Shown here in pieces: positions 1-9,596 of a DNA stretch of 18,924 nucleotides. Origin of the DNA: an uncultured Lysobacterales bacterium (GTDB lineage Bacteria > Pseudomonadota > Gammaproteobacteria > Xanthomonadales > SZUA-36); assembly GCA_937995275.1 (NCBI GenBank), contig CALKKN010000164.1, positions 1 through 18,924 of the forward strand, in the 5' to 3' direction. The first letter of the stretch is position 1. Each line of letters opens with the position of its first letter. The notes beneath the pieces are model-generated. The model ran no database searches. It worked only from the letters and a program-made list of their open reading frames with translations, and had not been told where the DNA came from. The position numbers and the translations under genes were made by a program.

Positions 1-17
1 CGGTCGGCTGAGGGCGA

Positions 18-46
18 ATTATACGTCGCGACGGGGTCGGGAAGGC
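18..46 (-). promoter_or_regulatory. Possible divergent promoter leading out of the left edge
   Basis: The minus strand carries a perfect TATAAT at 23-18. The -35 area 17 bases upstream (46-41) is GCCTTC and is a poor match. A gene divergent from rplU, typically ispB (octaprenyl diphosphate synthase) in gammaproteobacteria, would be expected off the left edge, but none of it lies in the window. The assignment rests on one hexamer plus known synteny. Confidence 0.35.
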
Positions 47-69
47 ACCGGGTCAAAGTGTCTCAGCAC

Positions 70-98
70 TTGCCCGTCTCAAGGCGGGATCGTATCAT
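70..98 (+). promoter_or_regulatory. Sigma-70 promoter of rplU-rpmA
   Basis: TTGCCC at 70-75 and TATCAT at 93-98 are separated by 17 bases. Transcription would start near 105, giving a leader of about 38 nucleotides before the rplU ATG at 143, with GGAG at 132-135 as ribosome binding site. No other promoter-like pair is evident in the interval. Confidence 0.6.
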
Positions 99-142
99 TC
101 CCGCTTTGCCCGGGCCCATTTGAAGGGCTGTGGAGACGAGCA

Positions 143-454
143 ATGTATGCGGTGATCATGACCGGAGGCAAGCAGTACCGCGTCCGGGAAGGGGACAAGA
201 TCAAGATCGAGCGCCTCGTGGCCGAGGAAGGTGCGAGTGTGGACTTCGATCGGGTGCTGATGGTCGGCGAGGGTGAGGACGTCAAGATCGGCACGCCTTT
301 CCTCGAAGGCGGCAAGGTCACGGCCACCGTGGTGGACCATGGACGCCGTGACAAGATCAAGGTCATCAAGTTCAAGCGGCGCAAGAACTACCGCAAGCAG
401 ATGGGCCACCGCCAGTATTTTACGCAGATCGAGATCACCGGCATCGATGCCTGA
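143..454 (+). CDS. rplU: 50S ribosomal protein L21
   Basis: L21 binds 23S rRNA in the large ribosomal subunit and contacts L20. The 103-residue length is the usual one. The N-terminus [14 protein letters not shown] and the C-terminal half, with [19 protein letters not shown] followed by the ITGI element, are the conserved L21 signatures. The ATG at 143 has GGAG seven bases upstream and is the first residue of the family. It leads the rplU-rpmA unit, with rpmA starting 26 bases after its stop, and both probably share the promoter at 70-98. The identification is secure. Confidence 0.98.
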   Translation: MYAVIMTGGKQYRVREGDKIKIERLVAEEGASVDFDRVLMVGEGEDVKIGTPFLEGGKVTATVVDHGRRDKIKVIKFKRRKNYRKQMGHRQYFTQIEITGIDA

Positions 455-480
455 TCGCGGCAACGCAGGAGACTGAACTC

Positions 481-738
481 ATGGCACACAAAAAAGCAGG
501 CGGCAGCACGCGCAACGGCCGCGATTCGAACCCGAAGTACCTGGGCGTCAAGCGTTATGGCGGTGAATCCGTTCTGGCCGGCAACATCATCGTGCGCCAG
601 CGCGGCACGCGCTTCCATCCCGGCGAAAACGTAGGGGTCGGCCGCGATCACACGCTGTTCGCCCTTGCCGACGGCAGGGTGAAGTTCGAGACGCGCGGCC
701 TGCCGAAGCGCAAGTATGTCAGCATCGAAACCTCCTGA
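481..738 (+). CDS. rpmA: 50S ribosomal protein L27
   Basis: L27 sits at the peptidyl-transferase centre, where its flexible N-terminal tail contacts tRNA. The 85-residue protein begins [20 protein letters not shown], the classic L27 start. It has no N-terminal extension of the kind removed by a protease in Firmicutes. The central [20 protein letters not shown] segment is also diagnostic. AGGAGA at 467-472 is a strong ribosome binding site. A strong intrinsic terminator follows the stop by about 20 bases, so most transcripts of the rplU-rpmA pair should end there rather than run into obgE. Confidence 0.98.
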   Translation: MAHKKAGGSTRNGRDSNPKYLGVKRYGGESVLAGNIIVRQRGTRFHPGENVGVGRDHTLFALADGRVKFETRGLPKRKYVSIETS

Positions 739-758
739 CGGACCGGCAGGTTCGTCCC

Positions 759-785
759 AAAACCCCGCTGCGGCGGGGTTTTTTT
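759..785 (+). terminator. Rho-independent terminator of rplU-rpmA
   Basis: AAAACCCCGC (759-768) pairs perfectly with GCGGGGTTTT (773-782) around a four-base TGCG loop, and the T run continues to 785. It stands 20 bases past the rpmA stop. Confidence 0.92.
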
Positions 786-793
786 GTGCCTGC

Positions 794-901
794 TGTGGGA
801 GCGGCTTTAGCCGCGAATGGGGTTTGGTCGTACGGCCGGTGCCCGATAGCGGCCGGTTCGGAGTGATCAAACCCCATTTCGCGGCTAAAGCCGCTCCTAC
901 A
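794..901. repeat. Inverted pair of REP sequences (REPIN/BIME-like)
   Basis: The arm at 794-825 and the arm at 869-901 are near-perfect reverse complements over about 32 bases, with one extra T and one G/A difference. Each arm contains its own short palindrome, GCGGCTTTAGCCGC at 801-814 and GCGGCTAAAGCCGC at 881-894. Read on the minus strand, the right arm begins TGTAGGAGCGGC and keeps the GTAG tetranucleotide. The left arm has GTGG instead. The middle (about 43 bases) also has GGCCGG-rich symmetry. This matches the GTAG-type REPs of Pseudomonas and Xanthomonadaceae, which RAYT transposases are known to mobilise. No RAYT gene is in the window. Confidence 0.85.
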
Positions 902-925
902 ATGCGTTCGCCACCCACCTCGTAA

Positions 926-2023
<1,098 letters not shown>

Positions 2024-2054
2024 GCAGACTGACCGGCCGTATTGCACCGGCCAC

Positions 2055-2082
2055 AAAAAAGCCCCGGCTTCTGCGGGGCTTT
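2055..2082. terminator. Bidirectional terminator between obgE and rpsT
   Basis: AAAGCCCCG (2058-2066) pairs with CGGGGCTTT (2074-2082) around a seven-base loop. On the minus strand the stem is followed by six Ts, which makes it a textbook terminator for rpsT. On the plus strand the T run is only three bases, so it is weaker for obgE. The two genes converge here. Confidence 0.85.
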
Positions 2083-2154
2083 GACACGTCTGTACGCCAG
2101 ACTGTTACCGGGTTTCCGGGCGCTTTCGCGGATCTCCGGTCGCCCGGAGTACGG

Positions 2155-2415
2155 TTACATGGCGCGGACGTGGGTGTTCAGGCGCGATTTGTGGCGGGCG
2201 GCCGTGTTTTTCGCCATCAGGCCCTTGCTCACCGACCGGTCGATCGCCGGCACGGCGGCCTTGTAGGCGGACTCGGCGGCAGACTTGTCGCCCTTCTCGA
2301 TGGCCCGCAGCACGTTCTTGATGGCAGTCCGTACGTGCGACCGCTGGCTGGCATTGCGGCGGCGGTTCTTTTCCGCCTGACGCGCCCGTTTGCGAGCTGA
2401 TAAACTGTTGGCCAA
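2155..2415 (-). CDS. rpsT: 30S ribosomal protein S20 (TTG start)
   Basis: S20 is a basic, all-helical protein that binds the 5' domain of 16S rRNA. The 86 residues begin [20 protein letters not shown] and contain the family signature [16 protein letters not shown] near the C-terminus. The start codon is TTG (2415-2413), with GGAG seven bases upstream. E. coli rpsT likewise uses UUG and is translationally autoregulated, so the rare start is probably a conserved control feature (inference). The gene has its own promoter at 2480-2452 and ends at the shared terminator with obgE. It diverges from murJ. Confidence 0.96.
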   Translation of the reverse strand: MANSLSARKRARQAEKNRRRNASQRSHVRTAIKNVLRAIEKGDKSAAESAYKAAVPAIDRSVSKGLMAKNTAARHKSRLNTHVRAM

Positions 2416-2451
2416 GATCGTTCTCCAAAAAATCCAAAAATCAAGCCGGCT

Positions 2452-2480
2452 ATTGTCCTATTTTTCCCCGTTAGCGTCAA
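2452..2480 (-). promoter_or_regulatory. Sigma-70 promoter of rpsT
   Basis: On the minus strand, TTGACG (2480-2475) and GACAAT (2457-2452) are separated by exactly 17 bases. Transcription would begin around 2445, giving a leader of about 30 nucleotides. Confidence 0.7.
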
Positions 2481-2513
2481 ACGGATTCATGGAATGGCGT
2501 TGAGGGAAAAACA

Positions 2514-2555
2514 ATGAGTAACCGGGCCGGCGCGCGACGGAGACAAGGGCATTGA
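2514..2555 (+). CDS. Possible 13-codon leader ORF overlapping the murJ start
   Basis: ATG at 2514 opens a short frame encoding MSNRAGARRRQGH that ends in TGA at 2553-2555. The stop overlaps the TTG start of murJ at 2552-2554 (shared TTGA). GAGG at 2502-2505 lies eight bases ahead of the ATG, a better-looking site than most in the window. The arrangement resembles a translationally coupled leader peptide. Against it, a 14-codon frame can occur by chance and no homologue is known to me. It is listed because it may set how often murJ is translated. Confidence 0.35.
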   Translation: MSNRAGARRRQGH

Positions 2556-4111
2556 AGTTGCTGAAATCCACGGTCAAGGTCGGTGCCGCCACAGTCCTGT
2601 CGCGCATTCTGGGCTTCATCCGGGACATCGTCTTCGCCCGCTACTTCGGCGCCAGCGGCGCGACCGACGCCTTCTTCCTGGCATTCAAGATCCCCAATTT
2701 CATGCGGCGGCTGTTCGCCGAAGGCTCCTTTTCACTGGCTTTCGTGCCGGTGTTGTCCGAGGCCCGTGCCAGCGGCGATCGGCGGGCGCTGAAGGATCTC
2801 GTCGACCACGTCGCCGGCACCCTGGCCGGAATCCTGCTGGTCCTGACCGCCGTCGGCGTGTTCGCCGCCCCCGCGGTGATTGCCATCTTCGCCCCGGGCT
2901 GGGCCATCGAGGGCCGCGACGAGTTCTGGCTGTCGGCCTCGATGCTGCGGATCACGTTTCCCTATATCCTGCTGATCTCGCTGACGGCCCTGGCGGGCGG
3001 CATCCTGAACACGTTCGACCGGTTCCTGATTCCCGCCCTGACGCCAGTGTTGCTGAACCTGTCGCTGATCGCCGCCGCCGTGCTCTTGTCGGGCCGGATG
3101 GAGGTTCCGGTCCGGGCCCTGGCCTGGGGTGTTTTACTGGCTGGGATCGTGCAGTTGGCCATCCAGGTGCCGGCCCTGATGCGACTGGGCCTGATGCCGC
3201 GGCCGCGCTGGGGCTGGCGGCACTCCGGCGTGCGCAGGATTCTGAAGCTGATGATCCCGACCCTGATCGGCAGTTCGGTGGCCCAGGTCAACCTGCTGCT
3301 CGACACCGTCATCGCCACCTTCCTGGTCGCCGGCAGCGTTTCGTGGCTGTACTACTCCGACCGGCTGCTCGAATTTCCGCTCGGGGTGTTCGGCGTCGCG
3401 CTGTCGACGGTGATCCTGCCCAACCTCTCGCGCAAGTTTGCGAGCCAGAATCCGCACGGCTTCTCGGCGACCCTGGACTGGGCCTTGCGGCTGGCCGTGA
3501 TCATCACGCTGCCGGCCGCGCTGGGCCTCGCCGTGCTGGCCTCGCCGATCCTCGTGACCCTGTTCCAGTACGGGGCCTTCCGGATGAGCGACGTCGACAT
3601 GTCGGCCCTCAGCCTGTCGGCGTACGCGGCAGGCCTGCCGGCCTTCATAGCGGTCAAGGTGCTGGCGCCGGGCTTCTATGCGCGGCAGGACACCAAAACG
3701 CCCGTGAAGATCGCCATCACTGCGATGGTGTCGAACATGGTCCTCAACCTGGCGTTCGTGGCCTCCCTGCTGGCGATCGGGTTCCGCGGCCCGCACACCG
3801 GGCTGGCGTTGGCCAGTTCCGTCGCAGCGTACATCAATGCCGGTCTGCTGTACCGCATGCTGCGGCGGCAGGGTGTTTACCAGCCGGAAAGCGGCTGGGC
3901 GCGTGTCCTGCCGGCGGTGGCCCTCGGCGGCGCGGCGATGGTCGCGGTGCTGCTCTGGCTGATCGGTGAGCCGGCGCAGTGGGCAGAGGCGGGCGCCCTC
4001 TCCCGCGCCCTGCGCCTGGCGTGGCTGATCGCCCTGGGCGCGGCGGTATACGCGGTCGCCACGCTGGCCGGCGGACTCCGGCTCCGGCACCTCGAAAAAG
4101 GCAGTTCCTGA
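2552..4111 (+). CDS. murJ: Lipid II flippase MurJ (MviN)
   Basis: MurJ moves the peptidoglycan precursor lipid II across the inner membrane. The 519-residue, highly hydrophobic protein fits the 14-helix MOP-superfamily fold. Residues R18, R24 and R52, which match functional arginines of E. coli MurJ, are present in SRILGFIRD and PNFMRR. Further family signatures are FAEGSFSLAFVPVL, KVLAPGFYARQDTKTPVKIA and YYSDRLLEFPLGVFGVALST. The start is TTG at 2552. The frame has a stop at 2519-2521 and no ATG or GTG between it and the TTG, and MKLLKS aligns with the E. coli N-terminus MNLLKS. GGAG at 2539-2542 could serve as ribosome binding site. A leader ORF may couple to it. Confidence 0.97.
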   Translation: MKLLKSTVKVGAATVLSRILGFIRDIVFARYFGASGATDAFFLAFKIPNFMRRLFAEGSFSLAFVPVLSEARASGDRRALKDLVDHVAGTLAGILLVLTAVGVFAAPAVIAIFAPGWAIEGRDEFWLSASMLRITFPYILLISLTALAGGILNTFDRFLIPALTPVLLNLSLIAAAVLLSGRMEVPVRALAWGVLLAGIVQLAIQVPALMRLGLMPRPRWGWRHSGVRRILKLMIPTLIGSSVAQVNLLLDTVIATFLVAGSVSWLYYSDRLLEFPLGVFGVALSTVILPNLSRKFASQNPHGFSATLDWALRLAVIITLPAALGLAVLASPILVTLFQYGAFRMSDVDMSALSLSAYAAGLPAFIAVKVLAPGFYARQDTKTPVKIAITAMVSNMVLNLAFVASLLAIGFRGPHTGLALASSVAAYINAGLLYRMLRRQGVYQPESGWARVLPAVALGGAAMVAVLLWLIGEPAQWAEAGALSRALRLAWLIALGAAVYAVATLAGGLRLRHLEKGSS

Positions 4112-4152
4112 AGGACCTCCGCTTCGCCGGGAGCCCCGGCGGCGTAGGATTT

Positions 4153-4196
4153 ACGGGGATCGACAGCGCGAGGACTGGTATAATTCCCCGTTTTTT
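4153..4196 (+). terminator. Possible hairpin and T run after murJ, wrapped around the ribF promoter
   Basis: ACGGGGA (4153-4159) can pair with TCCCCGT (4185-4191), and six Ts occupy 4191-4196. The loop of about 25 bases is long for an intrinsic terminator, and it contains the TGGTATAAT element proposed for ribF. A second, compact stem, CGCCGGG (4125-4131) with CCCGGCG (4135-4141), lies just upstream without a T run. The element may attenuate read-through from murJ, but the long loop makes this uncertain. Confidence 0.35.
4176..4184 (+). promoter_or_regulatory. Extended -10 promoter of ribF-ileS-lspA-ispH
   Basis: TGGTATAAT is a perfect extended -10 (TGn plus TATAAT). No good -35 is visible 16-18 bases upstream, which extended -10 promoters tolerate. 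Transcription would begin near 4191, only 15-25 bases ahead of the ribF start. Confidence 0.65.
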
Positions 4197-4216
4197 GCGG
4201 CAGCTGGATGAGCGGC

Positions 4217-5176
4217 ATGCAGTTGATCAGGAACAGGCCGGGCGCGGTCGCGGAGGGGTTCGCCAGGAACCACGCTTCGCAGGGATCGGTCGTTACCGTC
4301 GGCAACTTCGACGGACTGCATCGCGGCCACCTTGCGCTGCTGGGCCGATGCCGGGAGCTTGCCGACGAAAACCTGGCCGAGGCCGTGATGACTTTCGAGC
4401 CGCTGCCCGAGGCTTTTTTCCGGCCCGAGCAGGCGCCGCCGCGGCTCTCCACGGTCTACCAGAAGCTGCAGTTGTTGCGGTCGCTGGGCGTGGATATCGT
4501 CTGGCTGACCCGGTTCGACCGCGAGTTCGCCAGCCTGACGGCGCGGGAATTCGTCGAGGTGGCCCTGGCCGGGACCCTGCGGGCGCGCCACGTGGTCGTC
4601 GGCGAGGACTTCCGTTTCGGGCGCGGCCGGCAGGGCGACGTCGCCATGCTCAGGCAACTGGGCGCGGAATTCGGTTTCGAGGTCGACATCGTCCCGGCGG
4701 TATTCGACAACGGCGACCGCATTTCGAGCAGCCGGATTCGGCAGGACCTGGCCGACGGTGCCTTCGACGCGGCCGCCGGGTTGCTGGGCCGGCCGTTCCG
4801 GATGGAGGGGCACGTCGTTCGCGGTGCGAGGTTGGGCGGCAAGCTGGGTTACCCGACGGCGAACCTGCGGATCCGGGCGCAGCCCAGCCCGCTCGGCGGC
4901 GTGCTGGCGGTCTTTGCGCGGATCGGGAACGGGGCCTGGCGGCCGGCTGTCGCCAACCTCGGGCGGCGTCCGGCGGTGGGCGGCAGGGAGCCGCTGCTGG
5001 AAGTGCATTTTTTCGATTTTGACGAGGACATCTACGGACAGCGCCTGGAGGTCCAATTTGTGGCAAAGTTACGCGATGAAGCCAACTTCGAGTCGCTCGA
5101 GGCGCTGGTGGGACAAATGCGGCGGGACGAGCAGGCGGCACGCGACTGCCTGGTCCGCGCCAGCCGGCGGGCCTGA
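4217..5176 (+). CDS. ribF: Bifunctional riboflavin kinase / FAD synthetase RibF
   Basis: RibF phosphorylates riboflavin to FMN and adenylates FMN to FAD. The N-terminal nucleotidyltransferase domain shows GNFDGLHRGH (residues 29-38 from this start) and the SSSRIRQDL element. The C-terminal flavokinase domain shows GARLGGKLGYPTANL (residues 203-217) and ends with the family pattern HFFDFDEDIYGQRLEVQF. I chose the ATG at 4217 because MQLIR aligns with the E. coli start MKLIR. The in-frame ATG at 4208 would add three residues, and neither has a strong ribosome binding site. The gene follows an extended -10 promoter and leads the ribF-ileS-lspA-ispH run, with ileS 39 bases downstream. The length of 319 residues is normal. 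Confidence 0.96.
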   Translation: MQLIRNRPGAVAEGFARNHASQGSVVTVGNFDGLHRGHLALLGRCRELADENLAEAVMTFEPLPEAFFRPEQAPPRLSTVYQKLQLLRSLGVDIVWLTRFDREFASLTAREFVEVALAGTLRARHVVVGEDFRFGRGRQGDVAMLRQLGAEFGFEVDIVPAVFDNGDRISSSRIRQDLADGAFDAAAGLLGRPFRMEGHVVRGARLGGKLGYPTANLRIRAQPSPLGGVLAVFARIGNGAWRPAVANLGRRPAVGGREPLLEVHFFDFDEDIYGQRLEVQFVAKLRDEANFESLEALVGQMRRDEQAARDCLVRASRRA

Positions 5177-5215
5177 ACGCCGGACCCGGGGACGCTGAGC
5201 AGGAACAGACAGGCA

Positions 5216-8053
5216 ATGGACTACAAGGACACCATCAACCTGCCGAGAACGGCCTTCAAGATGAAGGCCAACCTGGCCAACCGCGAACCGGGCATGGTCG
5301 AAGCCTGGGAGCAGGCGGGCCTGTATGACCGCATCCAGGAAGAAACCCGCGAGCGGCCCCTGTGGATACTGCACGACGGCCCGCCGTACGCGAACGGCGA
5401 TATCCACATGGGTCACGCCGTCAACAAGATCCTGAAGGACATGGTGGTGAAGTCGCGCCTGATGGCGGGTTTCCGCTCGCCGTATGTTCCGGGCTGGGAC
5501 TGCCACGGCCTGCCGATCGAACTGCAGGTAGAGAAGAAGGTGGGCAAGGTCGGTCAGAAAGTGGATGCCGCCACCTTTCGTAAACTCTGCCGCGAGTTCG
5601 CTGAACGCCAGATCGACCTGCAGCGCAAGGGCTTCCGCCGGATGGGTGTGATCGGCGACTGGGACAATCCGTACACCACCAAGGCTTTTCTGTACGAGGC
5701 CGACATGATCCGCGCGCTGTCCCGGATCATCGAAGGCGGCCACCTGTTGCAAGGCGCCAAGCCGGTGAACTGGTGTTTCGACTGCGGCTCGGCGCTGGCC
5801 GAGGCCGAGATCGAGTACCAGGACAAGACCTCGCCGGCAATCGACGTGCTGTTCGAAGCCGTGGATCGCGAATCCCTGTTCGCTGCCTTCGGAGCAGCGG
5901 TGCCAGACGGGGTTGCGGCCGGCATCCCGATCTGGACCACGACGCCCTGGACCCTGCCGGCCAACGAGGCGGTAACGCTGCATGCCGGGCTGGAATACGT
6001 GCTGGTGGCCGGGCAGGCCGGCGGGCGGCAGCTGGCCGTGGTGGTGGCCAGGGACCTGCTCGGCCCGGTGGTGGAGCGCATCGGCCTCGAGGGCGCCAGG
6101 GAACTCGGCAGCGCCCCGGGCGCCGCGCTGGAGCACCTCGACCTGCGCCACCCGTTTTACGATCGCCAGGTGCCGGTGATCCTCGGTGATCACGTGACCG
6201 TCGAGGCGGGGACCGGCGCCGTGCACACCGCGCCCGGCCACGGCGAGGAGGACTTCGCGGTCGGCCAGCAATACGGTTTGCCGGTCAACAACCCGGTCGG
6301 GGCCGACGGCCGCTTTCTGGAGAACGTCGAGCTGTTTGCCGGCGAGATGGTCTGGCCCGCCAACGACCACGTGCTGGAGGTCCTGCGCGAGCACGGCACG
6401 CTGTTGCACGACGAACCGTTCGAACACAGCTACCCGCACTGTTGGCGGCACAAATCGCCGACCGCGTTCCGGGTGACCCCGCAGTGGTTCATCTCGATGG
6501 AGCAGGGCGGCCTCAGAGGCCAGGCCCTGGAGGCGATCAAGTCGGTGCGCTGGGTGCCCGGGTGGGGCGAGGAGCGCATCGCCGGCATGGTCGAAAACCG
6601 GCCCGACTGGTGCATTTCCCGCCAGCGCACCTGGGGCGTGCCGATTACGCTGTTTGTCGAACGCCAGAGCGGGGCCTTGCATCCGGACAGCCAGCAGTTG
6701 ATGCGCAAGGCCGCCGGGCTGGTGGAGGAGTACGGCGTCGACTGCTGGTATGCCGACGATGTGTTCGACAAGCTCGGCGTGGACGAACAGCATTACGAAC
6801 GGGTGACCGACATCCTCGACGTGTGGTTCGATTCGGGTGTGTCGCATCGCTGCGTGCTGGACGAGCGCGCCGAGCTCGAGCGGCCGGCGCAGATGTACCT
6901 GGAAGGCTCGGACCAGCATCGCGGCTGGTTCCAGTCGTCGCTGCTGACGTCGGTGGCCATGCACGGCACGGCGCCCTACCGGGAGGTGCTGACGCACGGG
7001 TTCGTGGTGGACGCCGAAGGCCGCAAGATGTCCAAGTCGCTCGGCAACGTGATCTCCCCAATCAAGATCATGAACACGCTGGGCGCGGACGTAATGCGCC
7101 TGTGGGTGGCGGCCGCTGACTACCGCGGCGAGATGACCGTGTCCGACGAAATCCTGAAGCGGGTATCGGATACCTACCGCCGCATCCGCAACACGGCGCG
7201 CTTCCTGCTGGGCAACCTGGACGGGTTCAACCCCGATCGGACGCTGTCCCCTGAAGACATGCTGCCGCTGGACCGTTGGGCCGTCCGGGCGGCGATGAAA
7301 TGCCAGGGCCAGATCGAAGCGGCCTACGACAAATACCAGTTCCTGCAGGTGTACCGGCTCGCACGAGATTTCTGTGCCGGCGCCATGGGGGCCTTTTACC
7401 TGGACATCATCAAGGACCGCCTGTATACGACGCCCAGGGACAGCCAGGCCCGGCTGTCCGCGCAGACGGCGTTGTACCACATCCTCGAGGCGCTGGTTCG
7501 CTGGATCGCGCCGGTGCTGAGCTTCACCGCGGAAGAAATCTGGAAACTCGTACCGGGCGAGCGTGACGAAAGCGTGTTCATGGCGACCTCGTACGACGGA
7601 TTTTCCGGCTTCGAAGACGCGCACCACGATGAAAAGTTCTGGGAACTGGCCGTGAACCTGTCCAACAGCACCAAGGAAGCTATCGAGCCCAAGCGGGCGG
7701 ACAAGGCCATCGGCGGTTCGTTGGACGCGGTGGTTCACGTCCTGCCGAAAGCGCAGCCCGGCGACGGCGAGTTCGATGCCGTGCGCAGTATGCTGGATGA
7801 ATTCGGTGACGAGCTGCGCTTCCTGCTGATCGTTTCCGGCGTGGAAATCCACGGCCCGGGGCAGGGTGAGCCGCCGGCGGACCGCTACGAAACCGGGCGC
7901 TGGACCATCTGGGTCACCAAGAGCGGCGACGAGAAGTGCATCCGCTGTTGGCACAAGCGCCCGGACGTGGGCGAAAACCCGGAGCATCCCGAGATCTGCG
8001 CTCGCTGCGTGGAAAACGTGACCGGCCCGGGCGAGACCCGGCGGATTGCCTGA
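5216..8053 (+). CDS. ileS: Isoleucyl-tRNA synthetase
   Basis: This class I synthetase charges tRNA-Ile in the cytoplasm and edits mischarged valine. The 945-residue protein carries the HIGH-equivalent HMGH at residues 64-67, the [10 protein letters not shown] motif, a CP1 editing insertion ([17 protein letters not shown]) and KMSKS at 604-608. The C-terminal zinc finger has Cys pairs at 908/911 and 928/931. These features mark the usual bacterial, mupirocin-sensitive type rather than the eukaryote-like type (family inference). The ATG at 5216 has AGGAA at 5201-5205 upstream. lspA begins 15 bases past the stop, an arrangement conserved in gammaproteobacteria. Confidence 0.98.
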   Translation: MDYKDTINLPRTAFKMKANLANREPGMVEAWEQAGLYDRIQEETRERPLWILHDGPPYANGDIHMGHAVNKILKDMVVKSRLMAGFRSPYVPGWDCHGLPIELQVEKKVGKVGQKVDAATFRKLCREFAERQIDLQRKGFRRMGVIGDWDNPYTTKAFLYEADMIRALSRIIEGGHLLQGAKPVNWCFDCGSALAEAEIEYQDKTSPAIDVLFEAVDRESLFAAFGAAVPDGVAAGIPIWTTTPWTLPANEAVTLHAGLEYVLVAGQAGGRQLAVVVARDLLGPVVERIGLEGARELGSAPGAALEHLDLRHPFYDRQVPVILGDHVTVEAGTGAVHTAPGHGEEDFAVGQQYGLPVNNPVGADGRFLENVELFAGEMVWPANDHVLEVLREHGTLLHDEPFEHSYPHCWRHKSPTAFRVTPQWFISMEQGGLRGQALEAIKSVRWVPGWGEERIAGMVENRPDWCISRQRTWGVPITLFVERQSGALHPDSQQLMRKAAGLVEEYGVDCWYADDVFDKLGVDEQHYERVTDILDVWFDSGVSHRCVLDERAELERPAQMYLEGSDQHRGWFQSSLLTSVAMHGTAPYREVLTHGFVVDAEGRKMSKSLGNVISPIKIMNTLGADVMRLWVAAADYRGEMTVSDEILKRVSDTYRRIRNTARFLLGNLDGFNPDRTLSPEDMLPLDRWAVRAAMKCQGQIEAAYDKYQFLQVYRLARDFCAGAMGAFYLDIIKDRLYTTPRDSQARLSAQTALYHILEALVRWIAPVLSFTAEEIWKLVPGERDESVFMATSYDGFSGFEDAHHDEKFWELAVNLSNSTKEAIEPKRADKAIGGSLDAVVHVLPKAQPGDGEFDAVRSMLDEFGDELRFLLIVSGVEIHGPGQGEPPADRYETGRWTIWVTKSGDEKCIRCWHKRPDVGENPEHPEICARCVENVTGPGETRRIA

Positions 8054-8068
8054 CCGGGAGCCGTTGCC

Positions 8069-8593
8069 ATGACCCACGATACGGATAAGGCGACCCACGG
8101 CGGCTTCCCGCCCTGGCCATGGGCCTGGCTGGGCGTGACGGCGCTGGTCATCGCTCTGGACTGGTTCACCAAGCAGTGGGTCAGCGAAGCCCTGGAACTG
8201 TACCGGCCGGTGGAGGTGTTTTCCTGGCTGAACATCACGCTGGCGCACAACTACGGCGCGGCGTTCAGCTTCCTCAGCGATGCCGGCGGCTGGCAGCGCT
8301 GGTTTTTCATCGTGCTGGCCACGGTGGTCAGCCTGCTGCTGCTGGTGTGGCTGTTGCGCCTGCCGCGGCAGGAATGGCGCACCGGTCTCGGTTTGGCGCT
8401 GGTGCTGGGCGGCGCGATCGGTAACCTCATCGACCGGGTGAACCTGGGTTACGTGGTGGACTTCGTCGATGTGCACTTCGGCGGCTGGCACTACCCCGCG
8501 TTCAACGTGGCCGATTCGGCCATCACCTGCGGCGTGATCCTGCTGTTGCTGGACGCGCTGCTGTTCAGCCGCGGCAAGGCGGCAAAGGCCTGA
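8069..8593 (+). CDS. lspA: Lipoprotein signal peptidase (signal peptidase II)
   Basis: LspA is an inner-membrane aspartyl protease that removes signal peptides from diacylglyceryl-modified prolipoproteins. The 174-residue protein has four predicted membrane spans. It has the family motifs [29 protein letters not shown] and FNVADSAI. The two catalytic aspartates are D122 (in NLIDR) and D149 (in VADS). A GGGAG at 8056-8060 precedes the ATG. The TGA stop shares its A with the ispH ATG, so the two are probably translationally coupled. In E. coli and Pseudomonas fkpB lies between lspA and ispH, and here it is absent. Confidence 0.97.
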   Translation: MTHDTDKATHGGFPPWPWAWLGVTALVIALDWFTKQWVSEALELYRPVEVFSWLNITLAHNYGAAFSFLSDAGGWQRWFFIVLATVVSLLLLVWLLRLPRQEWRTGLGLALVLGGAIGNLIDRVNLGYVVDFVDVHFGGWHYPAFNVADSAITCGVILLLLDALLFSRGKAAKA

Positions 8594-9552
8594 TGGATAT
8601 TCTGCTCGCCAATCCGCGCGGATTCTGCGCCGGTGTGGACCGGGCCATCGAGATCGTCCAGCGGGCGCTGGACCTGTTCGGCGCGCCCATCTACGTGCGC
8701 CACGAAGTCGTCCACAACCGCTTCGTCGTGGACAGCCTGACCCGGGCCGGGGCCGTCTTCGTCGACGAACTGGACCAGGTCCCCAACGACGCGACCGTAA
8801 TTTTCTCCGCGCACGGGGTGTCCAAGGCCGTGCGCCAGGCCGGCGGCGAACGCGGCCTGCGCGTGTTCGATGCGACCTGTCCGCTGGTGACCAAGGTGCA
8901 CATGGAAGTGGCCCGGCACTGCCGCGCCGGCCGTGACGTCGTCCTGATCGGCCATGCCGGGCACCCCGAGGTCGAGGGCACGCTCGGCCAGTGGGTCAAC
9001 CATTCGCCGCGGGGCAACAACATCTACCTGGTGGAAAACCCGGCGGATGTCGGTTCCCTCGAGGTCACCTATCCTGACAATGTCGCCTTCGTGACCCAGA
9101 CGACCCTGTCGGTGGACGATACCCAGGCCGTCATCGACGCGCTGCGGAAAAAATTCCCGGCCATCGAGGGGCCGAAACACGACGATATCTGCTACGCGAC
9201 CCAGAACCGCCAGGACGCGGTCAAGGAACTGGCCGGGCGTGTCGACCTGGTGCTGGTGGTGGGCTCGGTGAACAGTTCCAATTCGAACCGGTTGCGCGAA
9301 CTGGCCGAGAAGCGGGGCGTGCCCGCGCACCTCGTGGACGGCGCGGACGATGTGCGCGAGGAGTGGCTTCGGGGCTTGCGGGCTATCGGCGTCACCGCCG
9401 GGGCATCGGCGCCGGAGAGCCTGGTTCAGGGTGTCATCCAGCGGCTGCAGGAGTTAGGCGGCGCGTCGGCCGAGGAAATTTCCGGAATCCCGGAGACGAT
9501 CGAGTTCGCGCTACCCAGGGAGCTGCGCGTCTCGCTCAGGAACAGTTCCTGA
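8593..9552 (+). CDS. ispH: 4-hydroxy-3-methylbut-2-enyl diphosphate reductase IspH (LytB)
   Basis: IspH catalyses the last step of the MEP isoprenoid pathway, turning HMBPP into IPP and DMAPP with a [4Fe-4S] cluster. The three cluster cysteines are C12 ([10 protein letters not shown]), C96 ([11 protein letters not shown]) and C200 ([10 protein letters not shown]). Substrate-site residues H41, H74 (SAHGVS), H124 and E126 (GHPEVEGT) are all present. [10 protein letters not shown] is a further family signature. The length of 319 residues is typical. The start overlaps the lspA stop by one base. Gst follows after 44 bases on the same strand. Confidence 0.98.
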   Translation: MDILLANPRGFCAGVDRAIEIVQRALDLFGAPIYVRHEVVHNRFVVDSLTRAGAVFVDELDQVPNDATVIFSAHGVSKAVRQAGGERGLRVFDATCPLVTKVHMEVARHCRAGRDVVLIGHAGHPEVEGTLGQWVNHSPRGNNIYLVENPADVGSLEVTYPDNVAFVTQTTLSVDDTQAVIDALRKKFPAIEGPKHDDICYATQNRQDAVKELAGRVDLVLVVGSVNSSNSNRLRELAEKRGVPAHLVDGADDVREEWLRGLRAIGVTAGASAPESLVQGVIQRLQELGGASAEEISGIPETIEFALPRELRVSLRNSS

Positions 9553-9581
9553 TCTGCCTCAAATCCCGCGAAACGTTCGGG

Positions 9582-9590
9582 TGCTAATCT
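9582..9590 (+). promoter_or_regulatory. Possible extended -10 just ahead of the GST gene
   Basis: TGCTAATCT fits an extended -10 (TGn plus TAATCT) and ends six bases before the ATG at 9597. If used, the transcript would start at or next to the ATG and be leaderless. No good -35 is visible. The gene also lacks a ribosome binding site, which agrees with this idea but does not prove it. Confidence 0.3.
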
Positions 9591-9596
9591 GGCCGT

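Noticed and set aside
5069..8491. 1140-codon open frame on the minus strand opposite ileS and lspA
   Set aside because: It is antisense to ileS and lspA over its full length. Its composition (His-, Arg-, Gln-rich) is that of a shadow frame, with no domain recognised.
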